Below, piece after piece: positions 41,805 to 51,320 of a stretch of DNA of 64,000 nucleotides. A program made the position numbers and the translations under genes. The notes beneath the pieces were generated by a model, which saw only the letters and a list, made by a program, of their open reading frames with translations, searched no databases and had not been told where the DNA came from. Origin of the DNA: Microvirga sp. KLBC 81 (GTDB lineage Bacteria > Pseudomonadota > Alphaproteobacteria > Rhizobiales > Beijerinckiaceae); the NCBI RefSeq assembly GCF_003075415.1, contig NZ_QDAH01000008.1, forward strand, positions 1 to 64,000, in the 5' to 3' direction. Each line of letters opens with the position of its first letter. Position 1 is the first letter of the stretch.

Positions 41805-42464
41805 TCAGGCAGCAGCTCGGCTGTTCAGCACATCCCAAAGGGCGGGGGCGTGGAAATCCTCGATGGTCGCATCCGCTCCCACATCCCGCATCTCCTGCGC
41901 GGTCAGGCCGGTCAGCATGCCGAAGGAGAAGAGGCCCGCAGCCTTGGCGGCTTTCATGCCGGAGGGGGAATCCTCGAAGGCGACAGCTTCGTCCGCACGC
42001 ACACCGAGCCGCTCCAGGGCCGTGAGGTAGGGCAGGGGATCGGGCTTCCCGCGCGCCACCTGATCGATGGTGATCTGAACCGGAAAACGTTCCGTGAGGC
42101 CAAGCACATCAAGCATATGCTCCGCATTGAGCCGCGGGGCATTGGTGACGAGCGCAACCTTGATACCGCGTTCTCTCGCCCAGTCGAGAAGAGCCACAAG
42201 CCCGTCCAGGGGCTTGAGATCGAGCGCCAAGCGGCGGAAGGCCGCCTCCTTCTCGTCAGCGAAAGCCTCTTGCTCCTCGATCGTGCGATGGGGCAGGAGG
42301 GTGGCGAAGATGGACTCGTTGGTGCGGCCGATGATGGTGGAGCGATAGATATGCTCGTCGACCGCCACACCTTCCGGGCTCAGAACCTCGGCAAAGGCCT
42401 GGAGGTGAACAGGATCGCTGTGCACCAGAGTGCCGTCCATGTCGAAAATCAGAGCCTTGAGCAT
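41805..42464 (-). CDS. HAD superfamily phosphatase (beta-phosphoglucomutase/phosphoglycolate-phosphatase-like)
   Basis: 219 residues. Motif I is IFDMDGTLVHSDPVH (nucleophile and acid Asp), motif II VALVTNAPR, motif III Lys in GKPDPLPYLTAL, and motif IV VAFEDSPSGMKAAKAAG. An alpha-helical cap lies between motifs I and II. It is convergent with the HxlR gene. The substrate is not predictable beyond small phosphorylated metabolites. Confidence 0.92.
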   Translation of the reverse strand: MLKALIFDMDGTLVHSDPVHLQAFAEVLSPEGVAVDEHIYRSTIIGRTNESIFATLLPHRTIEEQEAFADEKEAAFRRLALDLKPLDGLVALLDWARERGIKVALVTNAPRLNAEHMLDVLGLTERFPVQITIDQVARGKPDPLPYLTALERLGVRADEAVAFEDSPSGMKAAKAAGLFSFGMLTGLTAQEMRDVGADATIEDFHAPALWDVLNSRAAA

Positions 42465-42633
42465 TGTTCCGTCTCGCGAGGGGATTGTGGCTATCAGGTA
42501 AGCCGCTTCGGCTCAAAAGACACCCTGTTAGAATTGCAGGGCTGCCTTATAGATAATGTGAGGCCCCCGATCCAGGAACCATGATGTCGCTCAGGTCTTG
42601 CACTCTCCTCAAGATCAATGGCGAGGAAGCTCG

Positions 42634-43401
42634 ATGAGGGTGGTCGACAAGCTTAAGTTTCTCTACGAGGCGGATGCGCCGGAGGCTCACCGCTTCCGCT
42701 ACGCCCTTCTTATCTTCGATATCGTCACCATTCTTTTCATCGTCGTTTCTTCCTTCCTGCCGCACTCCATCCTGGTGCAGGGCATCGACATCATCATCGG
42801 CCTCATCGTGCTCGCCGACTTTTCTGCGCGCCTTGCGATCAGCCCGACACCCTGGAAGGATCTCCTGCACCCGGCCACCCTGGCCGACGTGGCGGCCATC
42901 ATCTCTTTCCTGGCTCCCATTGTCGGAGAGGGAATCGGTTTCCTGCGCATCCTGCGAACGGTACGGTTGCTTCGCACTTACCAGCTTCTCGCACGCCTGC
43001 GTGCCGATAGCGTTTTCTTCCGATGCAACGAAGAGCTGATCATCGCAGCGGTCAATCTCAGCGTCTTCATCTTCATCATGACCGGTTTTGTCTATGAAAC
43101 GCAGCGCTGGACCAATGAGAAGATCGGAAACTACGTCGACGCGCTCTACTTCACCATGGCGGCGCTTACCACCACCGGGTTCGGCGACATCACGCTCACG
43201 GGAACGCTCGGCCACCTGCTCTCCGTCATCATCATGATCTTCGGCGTGACGCTGTTCTTGCGCCTCGTGCAGGTGCTCTTGCGGCCCAGCAAGGTGCGCC
43301 ATCCCTGTCCGGTCTGCGGCCTGCAGCGGCATGACAGGGATGCCGTTCATTGCAAGGCCTGCGGCACCATCCTCAACATCCCTGACGAGGGCGCCGTGTA
43401 G
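42634..43401 (+). CDS. Voltage-sensor-type ion channel with C-terminal zinc ribbon
   Basis: 255 residues, six transmembrane helices. S4 is Arg-rich (FLRILRTVRLLRTYQLLARLR), the pore loop has the selectivity filter TTTGFGD near residue 183, and S6 is LLSVIIMIFGVTLFLRLVQ. The C-terminus carries a four-Cys zinc ribbon (CPVCGLQRHDRDAVHCKACG), unusual for small bacterial Kv-like channels. GAGGAAGCTCG precedes the start. Probably a K+-selective channel; the filter's second Thr and Phe differ from TVGYG. Confidence 0.88.
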   Translation: MRVVDKLKFLYEADAPEAHRFRYALLIFDIVTILFIVVSSFLPHSILVQGIDIIIGLIVLADFSARLAISPTPWKDLLHPATLADVAAIISFLAPIVGEGIGFLRILRTVRLLRTYQLLARLRADSVFFRCNEELIIAAVNLSVFIFIMTGFVYETQRWTNEKIGNYVDALYFTMAALTTTGFGDITLTGTLGHLLSVIIMIFGVTLFLRLVQVLLRPSKVRHPCPVCGLQRHDRDAVHCKACGTILNIPDEGAV

Positions 43402-43404
43402 GCG

Positions 43405-44520
43405 TTATGCGCCAGGAATGATCGCGATGCCGCGCTGAGCGGCAAAGCAAACCGAGATCGGTGTGCCTGGCGCAATCGTGTCCTTGCGGCCATATTGGAC
43501 CACGAACAGATTTCCGATGGGGCTCTCCACCTCATACTCCATCTGCGTGCCAAGATAGGAGGCCTTCCTCACCGTGCCCATGATCCTGCCGGAAGCGCCG
43601 GAAACGTCATCCAGCACGATGGCATCGGGACGGACCGCCAGCTTCACCGGGCCCAGTCCTGCGCCGCGACGGGGCAGCTGGATGTTCAGGTTGCCGATTT
43701 TCACATTGGCAATCGGTCCTGATTCATCGACCACTTCGCCGGAAATGATGTTGGCGTCGCCAATGAAGTCGGCAACGAAGAGATCCGCAGGCTCCTCATA
43801 GAGCTCCCGCGGCGTGCCCGTCTGCGCGATGCGGGCGTTCGACATCACGATGATATGGTCGGAGACGGCAAGCGCCTCCTCCTGATCATGCGTGACATAG
43901 GCGACCGTGAGGTTGAGGTTCTGCTGCAGTTCGCGGATGTCCTCGCGCACGCGGCGGCGCAGCTTGGCGTCGAGGTTGGAGAGCGGCTCGTCGAACAGCA
44001 GCACCTGCGGCTCGAGCACCAGGGCGCGCGCGACGGCGACGCGTTGCTGCTGGCCGCCGGAGAGTTCAGACGGCGCGCGCTTCTCAAGGCCTTTGAGGCC
44101 AATCAATTCGAGCTTCTCCATGGCCATCTCGCAGGCATCCTTCTTCGAGATGCCCTGCACGGTCGGGCCGTAGGCAACATTCTCCAGCACCGACATGTGC
44201 GGGAAGAGCGCATAGGATTGGAACACCATGCTCACGTCGCGATCCGCGGCGGAAAAATGCGTCACGTCGCGGTCGCCGATCAGGATCTGGCCTTCGCTCG
44301 CCATTTCGAGACCGGCGATCATGCGCAAGGTCGTGGTCTTGCCGCAGCCCGAGGGACCGAGCAGGGTGACGAGCCGGCCGGGCTCGATGGTGAAGGACAC
44401 GTTATCGACGGCCGTGACGCTGCCGTAGCGCTTCGTCACGCCACGGAACTCGACCGAAGCGGCCTGCTTCTTGGAGGCCGGGGAACGGGAAAGGGAGCTT
44501 AAGGATGACATGTGGTTCAT
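43405..44520 (-). CDS. ABC transporter ATP-binding protein (AfuC/FbpC/PotA-like)
   Basis: 371 residues. Walker A GPSGCGKTT, Q-loop VFQSYALFPHM, signature LSGGQQQR, Walker B VLLFDEPLSNLDA, H-loop VTHDQEEA, then a TOBE regulatory domain (~290-365). The ATG overlaps the permease stop (ATGA); a second in-frame ATG lies three codons later. It energises the fused permease encoded just upstream. Confidence 0.94.
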   Translation of the reverse strand: MNHMSSLSSLSRSPASKKQAASVEFRGVTKRYGSVTAVDNVSFTIEPGRLVTLLGPSGCGKTTTLRMIAGLEMASEGQILIGDRDVTHFSAADRDVSMVFQSYALFPHMSVLENVAYGPTVQGISKKDACEMAMEKLELIGLKGLEKRAPSELSGGQQQRVAVARALVLEPQVLLFDEPLSNLDAKLRRRVREDIRELQQNLNLTVAYVTHDQEEALAVSDHIIVMSNARIAQTGTPRELYEEPADLFVADFIGDANIISGEVVDESGPIANVKIGNLNIQLPRRGAGLGPVKLAVRPDAIVLDDVSGASGRIMGTVRKASYLGTQMEYEVESPIGNLFVVQYGRKDTIAPGTPISVCFAAQRGIAIIPGA

Positions 44521-46706
44521 GGAGTGGCTTGAGCGGCAACGGGGCTGGCTGACGTGCTGAGCGTACGGCGTCCGAGGCGCCGCTCGCCGACCGCAAGCTG
44601 AATCGCGAGGATCGCAAGCAGCATGACGATGATGAGCACGGTGGAATAGGCGATCGCGAGGCCGAACTCGCCCGCTTCGACACGGCCGACGATGTAGGTC
44701 GTCGCCATGTTGTATTCGGCAGTGACCAGGAAGATCACGGCGCTGACCGCCGTCATCGCGCGCACGAAGGAATAGACGAGCGAGGCGACGATGGCCGGGC
44801 GCAGAAGGGGCAGCACCACGCGGCGCATGGTGGTGGCCGAGCGGGCGCCGAGCGTGAGCGAGGCCTCGTCCAGGCTCTTGTCGATCTGGCTCAAGGTGGC
44901 GATGCCGGAGCGCACGCCCACGGGCATGTTGCGGAATACGAAGCACATCACGAGTACGAAGCCCGTGCCGGTGATCTCGATCGGCGGCACGTTGAAGGCG
45001 AGAATGTAGGACACACCCACCACGGTACCGGGGATCGCGAAGCTGAGCAGGGTGCCGAACTCGAAGGAACGCTGACCGGAGAAGCGCTGACGGGTGAGGA
45101 GATAAGCCGTCAGCAGGCCGATGGCTGCCGTGAGGGGCGCGGAAAGAGCCGCAATCTTCACGGTGGCGAAGAATGAATCCCAAGCCGATCCGGAGAAGTA
45201 GAGGCCCCAATCCGTTCGCTCGATACGGAAGGCGGTGAGGAAGTGCTCGAGGGTCGGCGTGTAGTCGCGGCCCATGGAGCGCACGAAGGCGCCGACCAGA
45301 ATGGTCGCGTAAACGGCGACCGTGAACAGCGCCCACGGAATGGCCGTGAAGTAGGAGGCCAGGGCCACGCGGCGGGGCAGGGGCAGGGGAATGCCGGCAT
45401 CCCCCTTTCCCGTCACTGTCGTGTAGACCTTCTTGCCGAGCCAGGCATGCTGCAGCCAGAAGGCGCCGAGCGTGAAGGCGAGCAGAATGATGGAGAGCAC
45501 AGCGGCGCGGCCTTGATCCTGTTGCGCACCGACGACGGCGAAGAAGATCTTGGTGGAGAGAACCTCGTAATTGCCGCCTAGCACGAGAGGATTGCCGAAA
45601 TCCGCGAGGCTTTCCACGAAGCCGAGGAGGAAGGCATTCGCGAGACCGGGGCGCATGAGCGGCAGGGTCACGGTGACGAAGGTTGTCCAGCTCTTCGCAC
45701 GAAGAGTCTGGGATGCCTCCTCCAGCGTCGGGCTGATGCCCTGCACCACGCCGATCAGAACGAGGAAGGCGATAGGTGTGAACGCGAGAAGCTGCGCGAT
45801 GAAGATGCCGGGAAAGCCATAGATCCAGCGTGAGCGCGGAACGCCGAACCACTCCCACAACAGGGAAGAGAGCGCGCCGGAGCGGCCGAAGATCAGGATG
45901 AGAGCAAGACCGATCACGAAAGGAGGCGTGATGATGGGAAGCACGCTCATCACGCGCAGGAGCTTCTTGTAACGGAAGGCCGTGCGTGTGGCGATGAGCG
46001 CGAAGGCAAGACCCAGAGCCGTGGTGCCGACACCGACGAGGAGGCCGAGAAACAGCGTGTTCCAGGCCACGCCGCAGCGCAGGTCGCTCGAGATGCAATC
46101 GAGTCCCCAGATCGACTTGTCCATGAACTTCGTCAGGAACACGAGAGGAGCGAAGTTGCCATCGTTGTCCGCAAACGCGCTCGCAAGGATCGTCGAGACC
46201 GGGAAGAAGACGAAGACGGTAATGAGTGCGACGACGATGCCAATGGAGGATGTGACGAAGGCATCACCGCGGCACCAGCCGCGCGCCGCAAGCCCATGAC
46301 TTAGAATGATAAGGAACGCGGTCGAGGTGAGTGCAGCACCATAGCCCATGCCGCCCTGGCTTGGTCCATTTCCGCCGGTGAGGGCTTTAAGGATGTCGAG
46401 CGTCCAGCCGTTCAGGCCGATGGTGAAGCCTTCGATCACGATCAGCGCGAGGCCCAAAAAGCCGGAGGCGATGAGCCATGTGCTGTTGTCTGCCCGCGAG
46501 GGCAGAAGGGCAGGGCGCAAGCTTATCAGAAGCGGCACGAGAATGGGCAGAAGCCACCAGGCGCCGTTCAGGCCATGAACGAGGGCCGATCCGCCGATGA
46601 CGTAGTCGGCAATGGTCGGAACGGCCGTGCGGTCGAAACCGTACCAAGGCAGGAGGGCAAAGCCGACCCAGCCTAGAACGATCCAGCCAAGGGTTGCCCG
46701 TGACAT
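44517..46706 (-). CDS. Fused ABC transporter permease (two membrane domains)
   Basis: 729 residues and at least 12 transmembrane helices. It has two BPD_transp_1 domains, each with an EAA loop that contacts the ATPase: LEEASQTLRAKSWTTF in the first and LDEASLTLGARSATTM in the second. The first ~150 residues add further helices not present in minimal FbpB proteins. The layout matches AfuB/FbpB-type fused permeases. It is coupled to the ATPase gene and lies 117 bp after the binding-protein gene. Confidence 0.93.
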   Translation of the reverse strand: MSRATLGWIVLGWVGFALLPWYGFDRTAVPTIADYVIGGSALVHGLNGAWWLLPILVPLLISLRPALLPSRADNSTWLIASGFLGLALIVIEGFTIGLNGWTLDILKALTGGNGPSQGGMGYGAALTSTAFLIILSHGLAARGWCRGDAFVTSSIGIVVALITVFVFFPVSTILASAFADNDGNFAPLVFLTKFMDKSIWGLDCISSDLRCGVAWNTLFLGLLVGVGTTALGLAFALIATRTAFRYKKLLRVMSVLPIITPPFVIGLALILIFGRSGALSSLLWEWFGVPRSRWIYGFPGIFIAQLLAFTPIAFLVLIGVVQGISPTLEEASQTLRAKSWTTFVTVTLPLMRPGLANAFLLGFVESLADFGNPLVLGGNYEVLSTKIFFAVVGAQQDQGRAAVLSIILLAFTLGAFWLQHAWLGKKVYTTVTGKGDAGIPLPLPRRVALASYFTAIPWALFTVAVYATILVGAFVRSMGRDYTPTLEHFLTAFRIERTDWGLYFSGSAWDSFFATVKIAALSAPLTAAIGLLTAYLLTRQRFSGQRSFEFGTLLSFAIPGTVVGVSYILAFNVPPIEITGTGFVLVMCFVFRNMPVGVRSGIATLSQIDKSLDEASLTLGARSATTMRRVVLPLLRPAIVASLVYSFVRAMTAVSAVIFLVTAEYNMATTYIVGRVEAGEFGLAIAYSTVLIIVMLLAILAIQLAVGERRLGRRTLSTSASPVAAQATP

Positions 46707-46823
46707 GTCTGTTCTCGCGTCAACGTCGATGCGGGTTCCATTGGGAATCCGACTTCGAAAGAACTGGTCAAGAAATGGCGTTCCGGCGAAGCGCTCTGGC
46801 TCCGCCGGAACGGATCGCTCAGC

Positions 46824-47870
46824 CTATTTCGGTAGGTTCTTCACCTCGGCGTCCCACTTGGACAGCAGGCGCTTGCGCTCTTCCGAGGAGCCGTATTTCG
46901 CGAAATCGAAGTTGATCAGCTTGATGTCGGTGAGCTTCGGAGCCTGCGGCGGGATCGGCGTGCTCTTGTTGGAAGGTACCTGATAGGACTTCGCTTCCGC
47001 GCCGATCTTCTGCGCGCCCGCCGTGAGAGCCCAGTCGTAGAACTTCCGTGCATTTTCCAGGTTCTTCGCGCCCTTGATGATCGACATGGAGCCGATCTCG
47101 TAGCCCGTACCTTCGCAGGGAGCCACGACCTTGATCGGCGCCTTGTCCACGACCATCGTCACCATGTCGTGCATGAAGGTGATGCCGGCAGTCGTCTCGC
47201 CCTGCGCCACGGCCTTGGCAGGCGCCGCGCCCGACTTGGTGTACTGGTTGACGTTCTTGTGCAGGGCCTTCAGGTACTCGAAGCCTTTGTCCTCGCCCAT
47301 GATCTGGACGATGGAAGCGAGCAGCGTATAGGCCGTGCCGGAGGAGTTCGGATCGGCAACCTGCACTTCGTCCTTCAGCTCGGGCTTGAGCAGGTCGGCC
47401 CAGCATTTCAGCTCGGGCACGTTGTTCGCCTTGGCGAGTTCGGTGTTATAGCCGAAGCCCAGCGCGCCGGAATAGATGCCGACGGTGCGCTGCTTCGACT
47501 GCTCCCACTGGCGCACGGCCCAGTCCTGAAGCTCACCCATCTTCGGAGATTTGTACTCCACCGTCAGGCCTTCCTCGGCGGCCTGCATGTGAGGATCGCC
47601 CGTGCCGCCCCACCAGATGTCGGCGCGCGGATTGGCGGCCTCCGCCTTGATCTGGGCGAAGATCTCGCCCGAGCTCTTGCGGGTCATGGATACCTTGATG
47701 CCGGTGTCACGCTCGAAGGCGCCCACCATGGCGCGGCACCATTCCTCCTGCACGCCGCAATACATGACGAGCGCGCCCTGAGCCTGGGCCGTTCCGGCCG
47801 ACAGGAAGGAGAGGGCGGTCATGGAGCCTGCCAGCATCGTGGCGGCAACGATATTCTTCTTCAGTGTCAT
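46824..47870 (-). CDS. Periplasmic substrate-binding protein (AfuA-like)
   Basis: 348 residues with a Sec signal peptide (MTLKKNIVAATMLAGS...AQA). The mature protein begins ALVMYCGVQEEWCRAMV; TRKSSGEIFAQIKAEAANPRADIWWGGTGDPH and NSSGTAYTLL are typical of the AfuA branch of the Fbp/iron-binding family. AfuA proteins bind hexose phosphates rather than Fe3+. I see no pair of adjacent Tyr iron ligands near the C-terminus, which favours an organic anion. An inositol-phosphatase-family gene upstream fits sugar-phosphate use. Confidence 0.9.
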   Translation of the reverse strand: MTLKKNIVAATMLAGSMTALSFLSAGTAQAQGALVMYCGVQEEWCRAMVGAFERDTGIKVSMTRKSSGEIFAQIKAEAANPRADIWWGGTGDPHMQAAEEGLTVEYKSPKMGELQDWAVRQWEQSKQRTVGIYSGALGFGYNTELAKANNVPELKCWADLLKPELKDEVQVADPNSSGTAYTLLASIVQIMGEDKGFEYLKALHKNVNQYTKSGAAPAKAVAQGETTAGITFMHDMVTMVVDKAPIKVVAPCEGTGYEIGSMSIIKGAKNLENARKFYDWALTAGAQKIGAEAKSYQVPSNKSTPIPPQAPKLTDIKLINFDFAKYGSSEERKRLLSKWDAEVKNLPK

Positions 47871-47996
47871 CGTTTTCCTCCCATAGGGTTTTATCGTTAT
47901 TGTTTTTATTGGTCGGCTAAGCTCCCTCCGATAGAGCGCTTGGTCAAGAGCCTAGCCGACGATGCGGAACTGAATCTTTGGACTCATTGCCCGGCG

Positions 47997-48791
47997 TCAG
48001 GGCTCCTTGGCGATGCCTGTTGCTGTCATCAGGGCTTCTGCGAGCTCCGGTGTGCAGGCGAGGATCGGGTTGCCCTCGCGCAATCCGTCCTTCGCCAGAA
48101 AGTTGTTGGTCCAGCCGCCGGCTTCCTCGATGATGAGAAGACCCGCCAAGGCATCCCATGAATTGATATGCAGCTCGCAATAGGCGTCGATCCGGCCGTC
48201 CGCCACATAGGCGAGGCCAAGCGTGCCCGAGCCTGCCCGGCGCACATTCGCGCCGCTCTTCTTCAGCCGCTCGACGACGGCGACGTAGGGCTCCGGAGGC
48301 AGGCGGGACGACCAGCCGGCCTCGACGGTGGCCTGGCGCATATCGGACAATCCGCTCACCTTGATCGCTTCGCCGTTGAGGATCGCGCCGCGTCCGCGCT
48401 GGGCGGTGTAGAGATCCGCATGCATCACGTCGTAGATCACGCCGATCTCGACCTGGCCGTCGCGCACAAAAGCAATGGAGATGGCAAAATGCGGGATGCC
48501 GCGGGCGAAGTTCGCCGTGCCGTCGATAGGGTCCACGACCCAGACATCACTGCCGAAAGAGCCACCACCTTCCTCGCCGAAGAACGAGTCCTTGGGAAAG
48601 AGAGCGCTCAAGCGGCGGCGGATCAACTCCTCGACCTCCGCATCGGTGACCGTCAGGAAGTCCTGCGGGCCCTTGAAATCCGGGCGCTGGGAGCGCGGGC
48701 GCTCCAGGAAGCGCTTGCGCGCCAGCACACCTGCCTCGCGCGCGATGGCGCAGGCGGCGGTAAATCTCATATCCAGGCTGTCGGTCGTCAT
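47997..48791 (-). CDS. Inositol monophosphatase family protein
   Basis: 264 residues, Mg2+-dependent Li+-sensitive-type fold. FFGEEGGG, WVVDPIDGTANFARGIPHFAISIAF split around DPIDGT, and INSWDALAGLLIIEEAGG supply the metal ligands. Start at MTTDSLDMRF behind a GAGGAA site; a longer frame is open but lacks support. It is the first gene in the same direction as the binding protein, permease and ATPase, so it could dephosphorylate what they import. Confidence 0.9.
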   Translation of the reverse strand: MTTDSLDMRFTAACAIAREAGVLARKRFLERPRSQRPDFKGPQDFLTVTDAEVEELIRRRLSALFPKDSFFGEEGGGSFGSDVWVVDPIDGTANFARGIPHFAISIAFVRDGQVEIGVIYDVMHADLYTAQRGRGAILNGEAIKVSGLSDMRQATVEAGWSSRLPPEPYVAVVERLKKSGANVRRAGSGTLGLAYVADGRIDAYCELHINSWDALAGLLIIEEAGGWTNNFLAKDGLREGNPILACTPELAEALMTATGIAKEP

Positions 48792-48919
48792 GGCGTTCAG
48801 GCGTTCCTCAAGGATCAAAAATGGCGGCCGGTTTGTTGTCAGACATTCACGATGGTTCGTGAGAATGCGGAGAGCCGCGTACTCCTTCAAACATGGAGAT
48901 GTCCCAAGAACCTGTCGAA

Positions 48920-48950
48920 TTGATCCTTTATTAGCCGGCTCAGGTATACT
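48920..48950 (+). promoter_or_regulatory. Putative promoter of the NUDIX gene
   Basis: TTGATC (48920-48925), a 19-bp spacer and a perfect-looking TATACT -10 (48945-48950), 40 bp before the start codon. Confidence 0.45.
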
Positions 48951-48990
48951 ATGTTATAGACTAACCGCGTGGAAACTCTACTCTCGTCGA

Positions 48991-49416
48991 ATGCCCCGGA
49001 CGCCAAAAGAAGAACTCAGCCAGGTCGCAGCGCTCCCCTTCCGCATCAAAGACGGCAAGGTCGAGGTGCTCCTCGTCACGTCCCGCGAGACCAGGCGCTG
49101 GCTGATCCCGAAGGGCTGGCCGATGAAGGGCAAGAAGCCGCACAAGGCTGCAGCCCAGGAAGCCGAGGAGGAGGCCGGCGTGAAGGGCGAGATCAAGCAG
49201 AAGCCGCTGGGCCATTATGATTACTGGAAGCGCCGCTCCACGCATTTCGATCTCTGCCGAGTGAATGTGTACCCCCTCGAAGTCTCCAAACAGCTCAAGT
49301 CCTGGCGGGAAAAGGGGCAGCGCCAAGCACAATGGTTCGAGGTCGAAGACGCCGCTCACCAAGTGCTGGAACCCGCTCTCGCGGAACTCATCCGCAGCCT
49401 GCCGGAGCACGTCTGA
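48991..49416 (+). CDS. NUDIX hydrolase (diphosphoinositol-polyphosphate-phosphatase-like)
   Basis: 141 residues. The NUDIX box is GWPMKGKKPHKAAAQEAEEEAGV; the usual Arg before the first box Glu is Gln here (AAQEAEEEAG). RRWLIPKGWP is typical of the DIPP/MutT-like subgroup that acts on polyphosphorylated compounds. The short ATG at 48991 was chosen because the frame upstream overlaps the divergent phosphatase gene antisense and because the promoter lies just before it. Confidence 0.88.
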   Translation: MPRTPKEELSQVAALPFRIKDGKVEVLLVTSRETRRWLIPKGWPMKGKKPHKAAAQEAEEEAGVKGEIKQKPLGHYDYWKRRSTHFDLCRVNVYPLEVSKQLKSWREKGQRQAQWFEVEDAAHQVLEPALAELIRSLPEHV

Positions 49417-49555
49417 CACGCCCGTTCTTTTGAGATAGCGCCCGGAAAATTGCACCCTTCCGGGAACGCAAAGCTCCCCAAGAAGTCTTTTCCCATATCG
49501 AGGCGGCCATGCAGCGCAGCTTGGCCGTTTTCAGGCATGCTGGAAGGAGATGTCG

Positions 49556-50728
49556 ATGAAGGCGCTTGTTTGGCACGGCACCACGGATATCCGCTGCGAT
49601 TCCGTTCCTGATCCGCAGATCGAGCATCCGCGCGACGCGATCATCAAGGTGACGAGCTGTGCCATCTGCGGCTCGGATCTCCACCTCTACGACCACTTCA
49701 TGCCGGGCATGAAGAGCGGCGATGTCATGGGTCACGAGATGATGGGCGAGGTGGTCGAGGTTGGACCTGAGACCAAGGGCAAGCTCAAGGTCGGAGACCG
49801 CATCGTCGTTCCGTTTACGATCATCTGCGGCGAGTGCGAGCAGTGCAAACGCGGCAACTTCTCCGTTTGCGAGCGCACGAACCGCAACGGCCACATTGCA
49901 GCCAAGGCCTTCGGTCACTCCACCGCCGGTCTTTTTGGCTACACGCATCTCACCGGTGGCTATCAGGGCGGGCAGGCCGAATATCTGCGTGTTCCCTTCG
50001 CCGATGCCACGCATATCAAGGTGCCAGACGGTATTCCTGACGAGAAGCTCCTCTTCCTCGGCGACATCTTCCCAACCGGCTGGCAGGCAGCCGTGCAATG
50101 CGACATTCAGCCGAGTGATACGGTGGCGATCTGGGGTGCAGGCCCTGTCGGTCAGATGGCGATCCGCAGCGCCGTCCTGCTCGGCGCGAAACAGGTGGTC
50201 GTGATCGATCGCGTGCCGGAGCGCCTCGCCATGGCGAAAGCGGGCGGCGCGATCACCATCAACTTCGATGAGGAAAGCGTTATCGAGCGCCTGAACGAGC
50301 TCACCAATGGCAGGGGCCCGGAGAAGTGCATCGATGCCGTCGGCATGGAGGCGCACGCGGCCGCCACTGTCGATGCCATGTATGACCGCGTGAAGCAGGC
50401 CGCGATGATGGAAACGGATCGCCCGCATGTCTTGCGTGAGATGGCTTATGTCTGCCGTCCGGCGGGAACGCTCTCGATTCCTGGTGTCTATGGCGGGCTT
50501 CTCGACAAGATCCCCTTCGGCGCAATCATGAACAAGGGACTCACCATCCGCACAGGTCAGACTCATGTGAACCGCTGGACCGATGATCTGCTGCGACGCA
50601 TCGAGGAAGGGCAGATCGATCCGTCCTTCGTGATCACGCATACCGTCGGGCTCGAAGACGGGCCTGAGATGTACAAGGTCTTCCGCGATAAGCAGGACGG
50701 CTGCATCAAGGTCGTGCTCAAACCTTAA
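49556..50728 (+). CDS. Zinc-dependent alcohol/formaldehyde dehydrogenase (MDR family)
   Basis: 390 residues. Catalytic zinc site: CAICGSDLH and [12 protein letters not shown]. Structural zinc site: four Cys in [15 protein letters not shown]. The cofactor loop is [12 protein letters not shown]. Length and the central insertion match the glutathione-independent formaldehyde-dehydrogenase-like subgroup. The ATG follows AAGGAGATGTCG. The next gene starts within about 12 bp, so they are probably co-transcribed. Confidence 0.92.
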   Translation: MKALVWHGTTDIRCDSVPDPQIEHPRDAIIKVTSCAICGSDLHLYDHFMPGMKSGDVMGHEMMGEVVEVGPETKGKLKVGDRIVVPFTIICGECEQCKRGNFSVCERTNRNGHIAAKAFGHSTAGLFGYTHLTGGYQGGQAEYLRVPFADATHIKVPDGIPDEKLLFLGDIFPTGWQAAVQCDIQPSDTVAIWGAGPVGQMAIRSAVLLGAKQVVVIDRVPERLAMAKAGGAITINFDEESVIERLNELTNGRGPEKCIDAVGMEAHAAATVDAMYDRVKQAAMMETDRPHVLREMAYVCRPAGTLSIPGVYGGLLDKIPFGAIMNKGLTIRTGQTHVNRWTDDLLRRIEEGQIDPSFVITHTVGLEDGPEMYKVFRDKQDGCIKVVLKP

Positions 50729-50739
50729 AGGTGAACGTC

Positions 50740-51315
50740 ATGCGCTACGAAACCGAAAGAACCCGTCGGCGCGGTCATGCCGACACCGCGACGGACACGC
50801 TCGCGCGTGGCCTTGGAATCTTCTCGATTGCCCTTGGCATCGCAGAAATCGCCGCGCCTCGCGCCCTGGCGCGAGCGCTCGGCATGAAAGGGCAGGAAGG
50901 ATTGATCGCGGGCTATGGGCTGCGTGAGATCGCAACGGGCGTCGGCATTCTCGCGTCGAAAGATCCGACGCCCTGGATCTGGGGGCGTGTGGCTGGCGAT
51001 GGTCTCGACCTCGCAACGCTTGCCACGGCGCTCGAAGGCAACAATCCGAACAAGACCAATGTCGGCATCGCCATGGCGGCCGTTGCCGGCGTGACGGCGC
51101 TTGACGTGTACTGCGCGCAAACGCTCAGTCGCGAAAGTCCGCATCCGTTGCCGCCGATGCAGGATTATTCCGATCGCACCGGCTTCCCGCGTGGCGTGGA
51201 GCAGTCGCGCGGTGCGGCAAGCGATTTCGAGGTCCCCCGAGACTTCCGTACGCCGGAGGCCTTGAGACCCTACACACAACCCGACTTGCCACAGCGCCCG
51301 ATGCCGTCCATGTAA
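50740..51315 (+). CDS. Conserved hypothetical membrane-associated protein
   Basis: 191 residues. I do not recognise a named family. Three weakly hydrophobic segments (GLGIFSIALGIAEIAAP, GLREIATGVGILAS, TNVGIAMAAVAGVTALDVY) suggest a helical membrane protein, followed by a Pro-rich soluble tail (residues ~130-191). It starts directly after the Zn-ADH gene with AAAGGTGAACGTC before the ATG; an upstream GTG at 50731 is an alternative. Such proteins commonly accompany this type of ADH in alphaproteobacteria, as far as I recall. Confidence 0.7.
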   Translation: MRYETERTRRRGHADTATDTLARGLGIFSIALGIAEIAAPRALARALGMKGQEGLIAGYGLREIATGVGILASKDPTPWIWGRVAGDGLDLATLATALEGNNPNKTNVGIAMAAVAGVTALDVYCAQTLSRESPHPLPPMQDYSDRTGFPRGVEQSRGAASDFEVPRDFRTPEALRPYTQPDLPQRPMPSM

Positions 51316-51320
51316 ACGGG

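Noticed and set aside
44521-46098. Apparent N-terminal extension of the ABC ATPase frame
   Set aside because: The extension is an alternate-frame reading of the permease; the ATPase start is set by the ATGA overlap at 44520.
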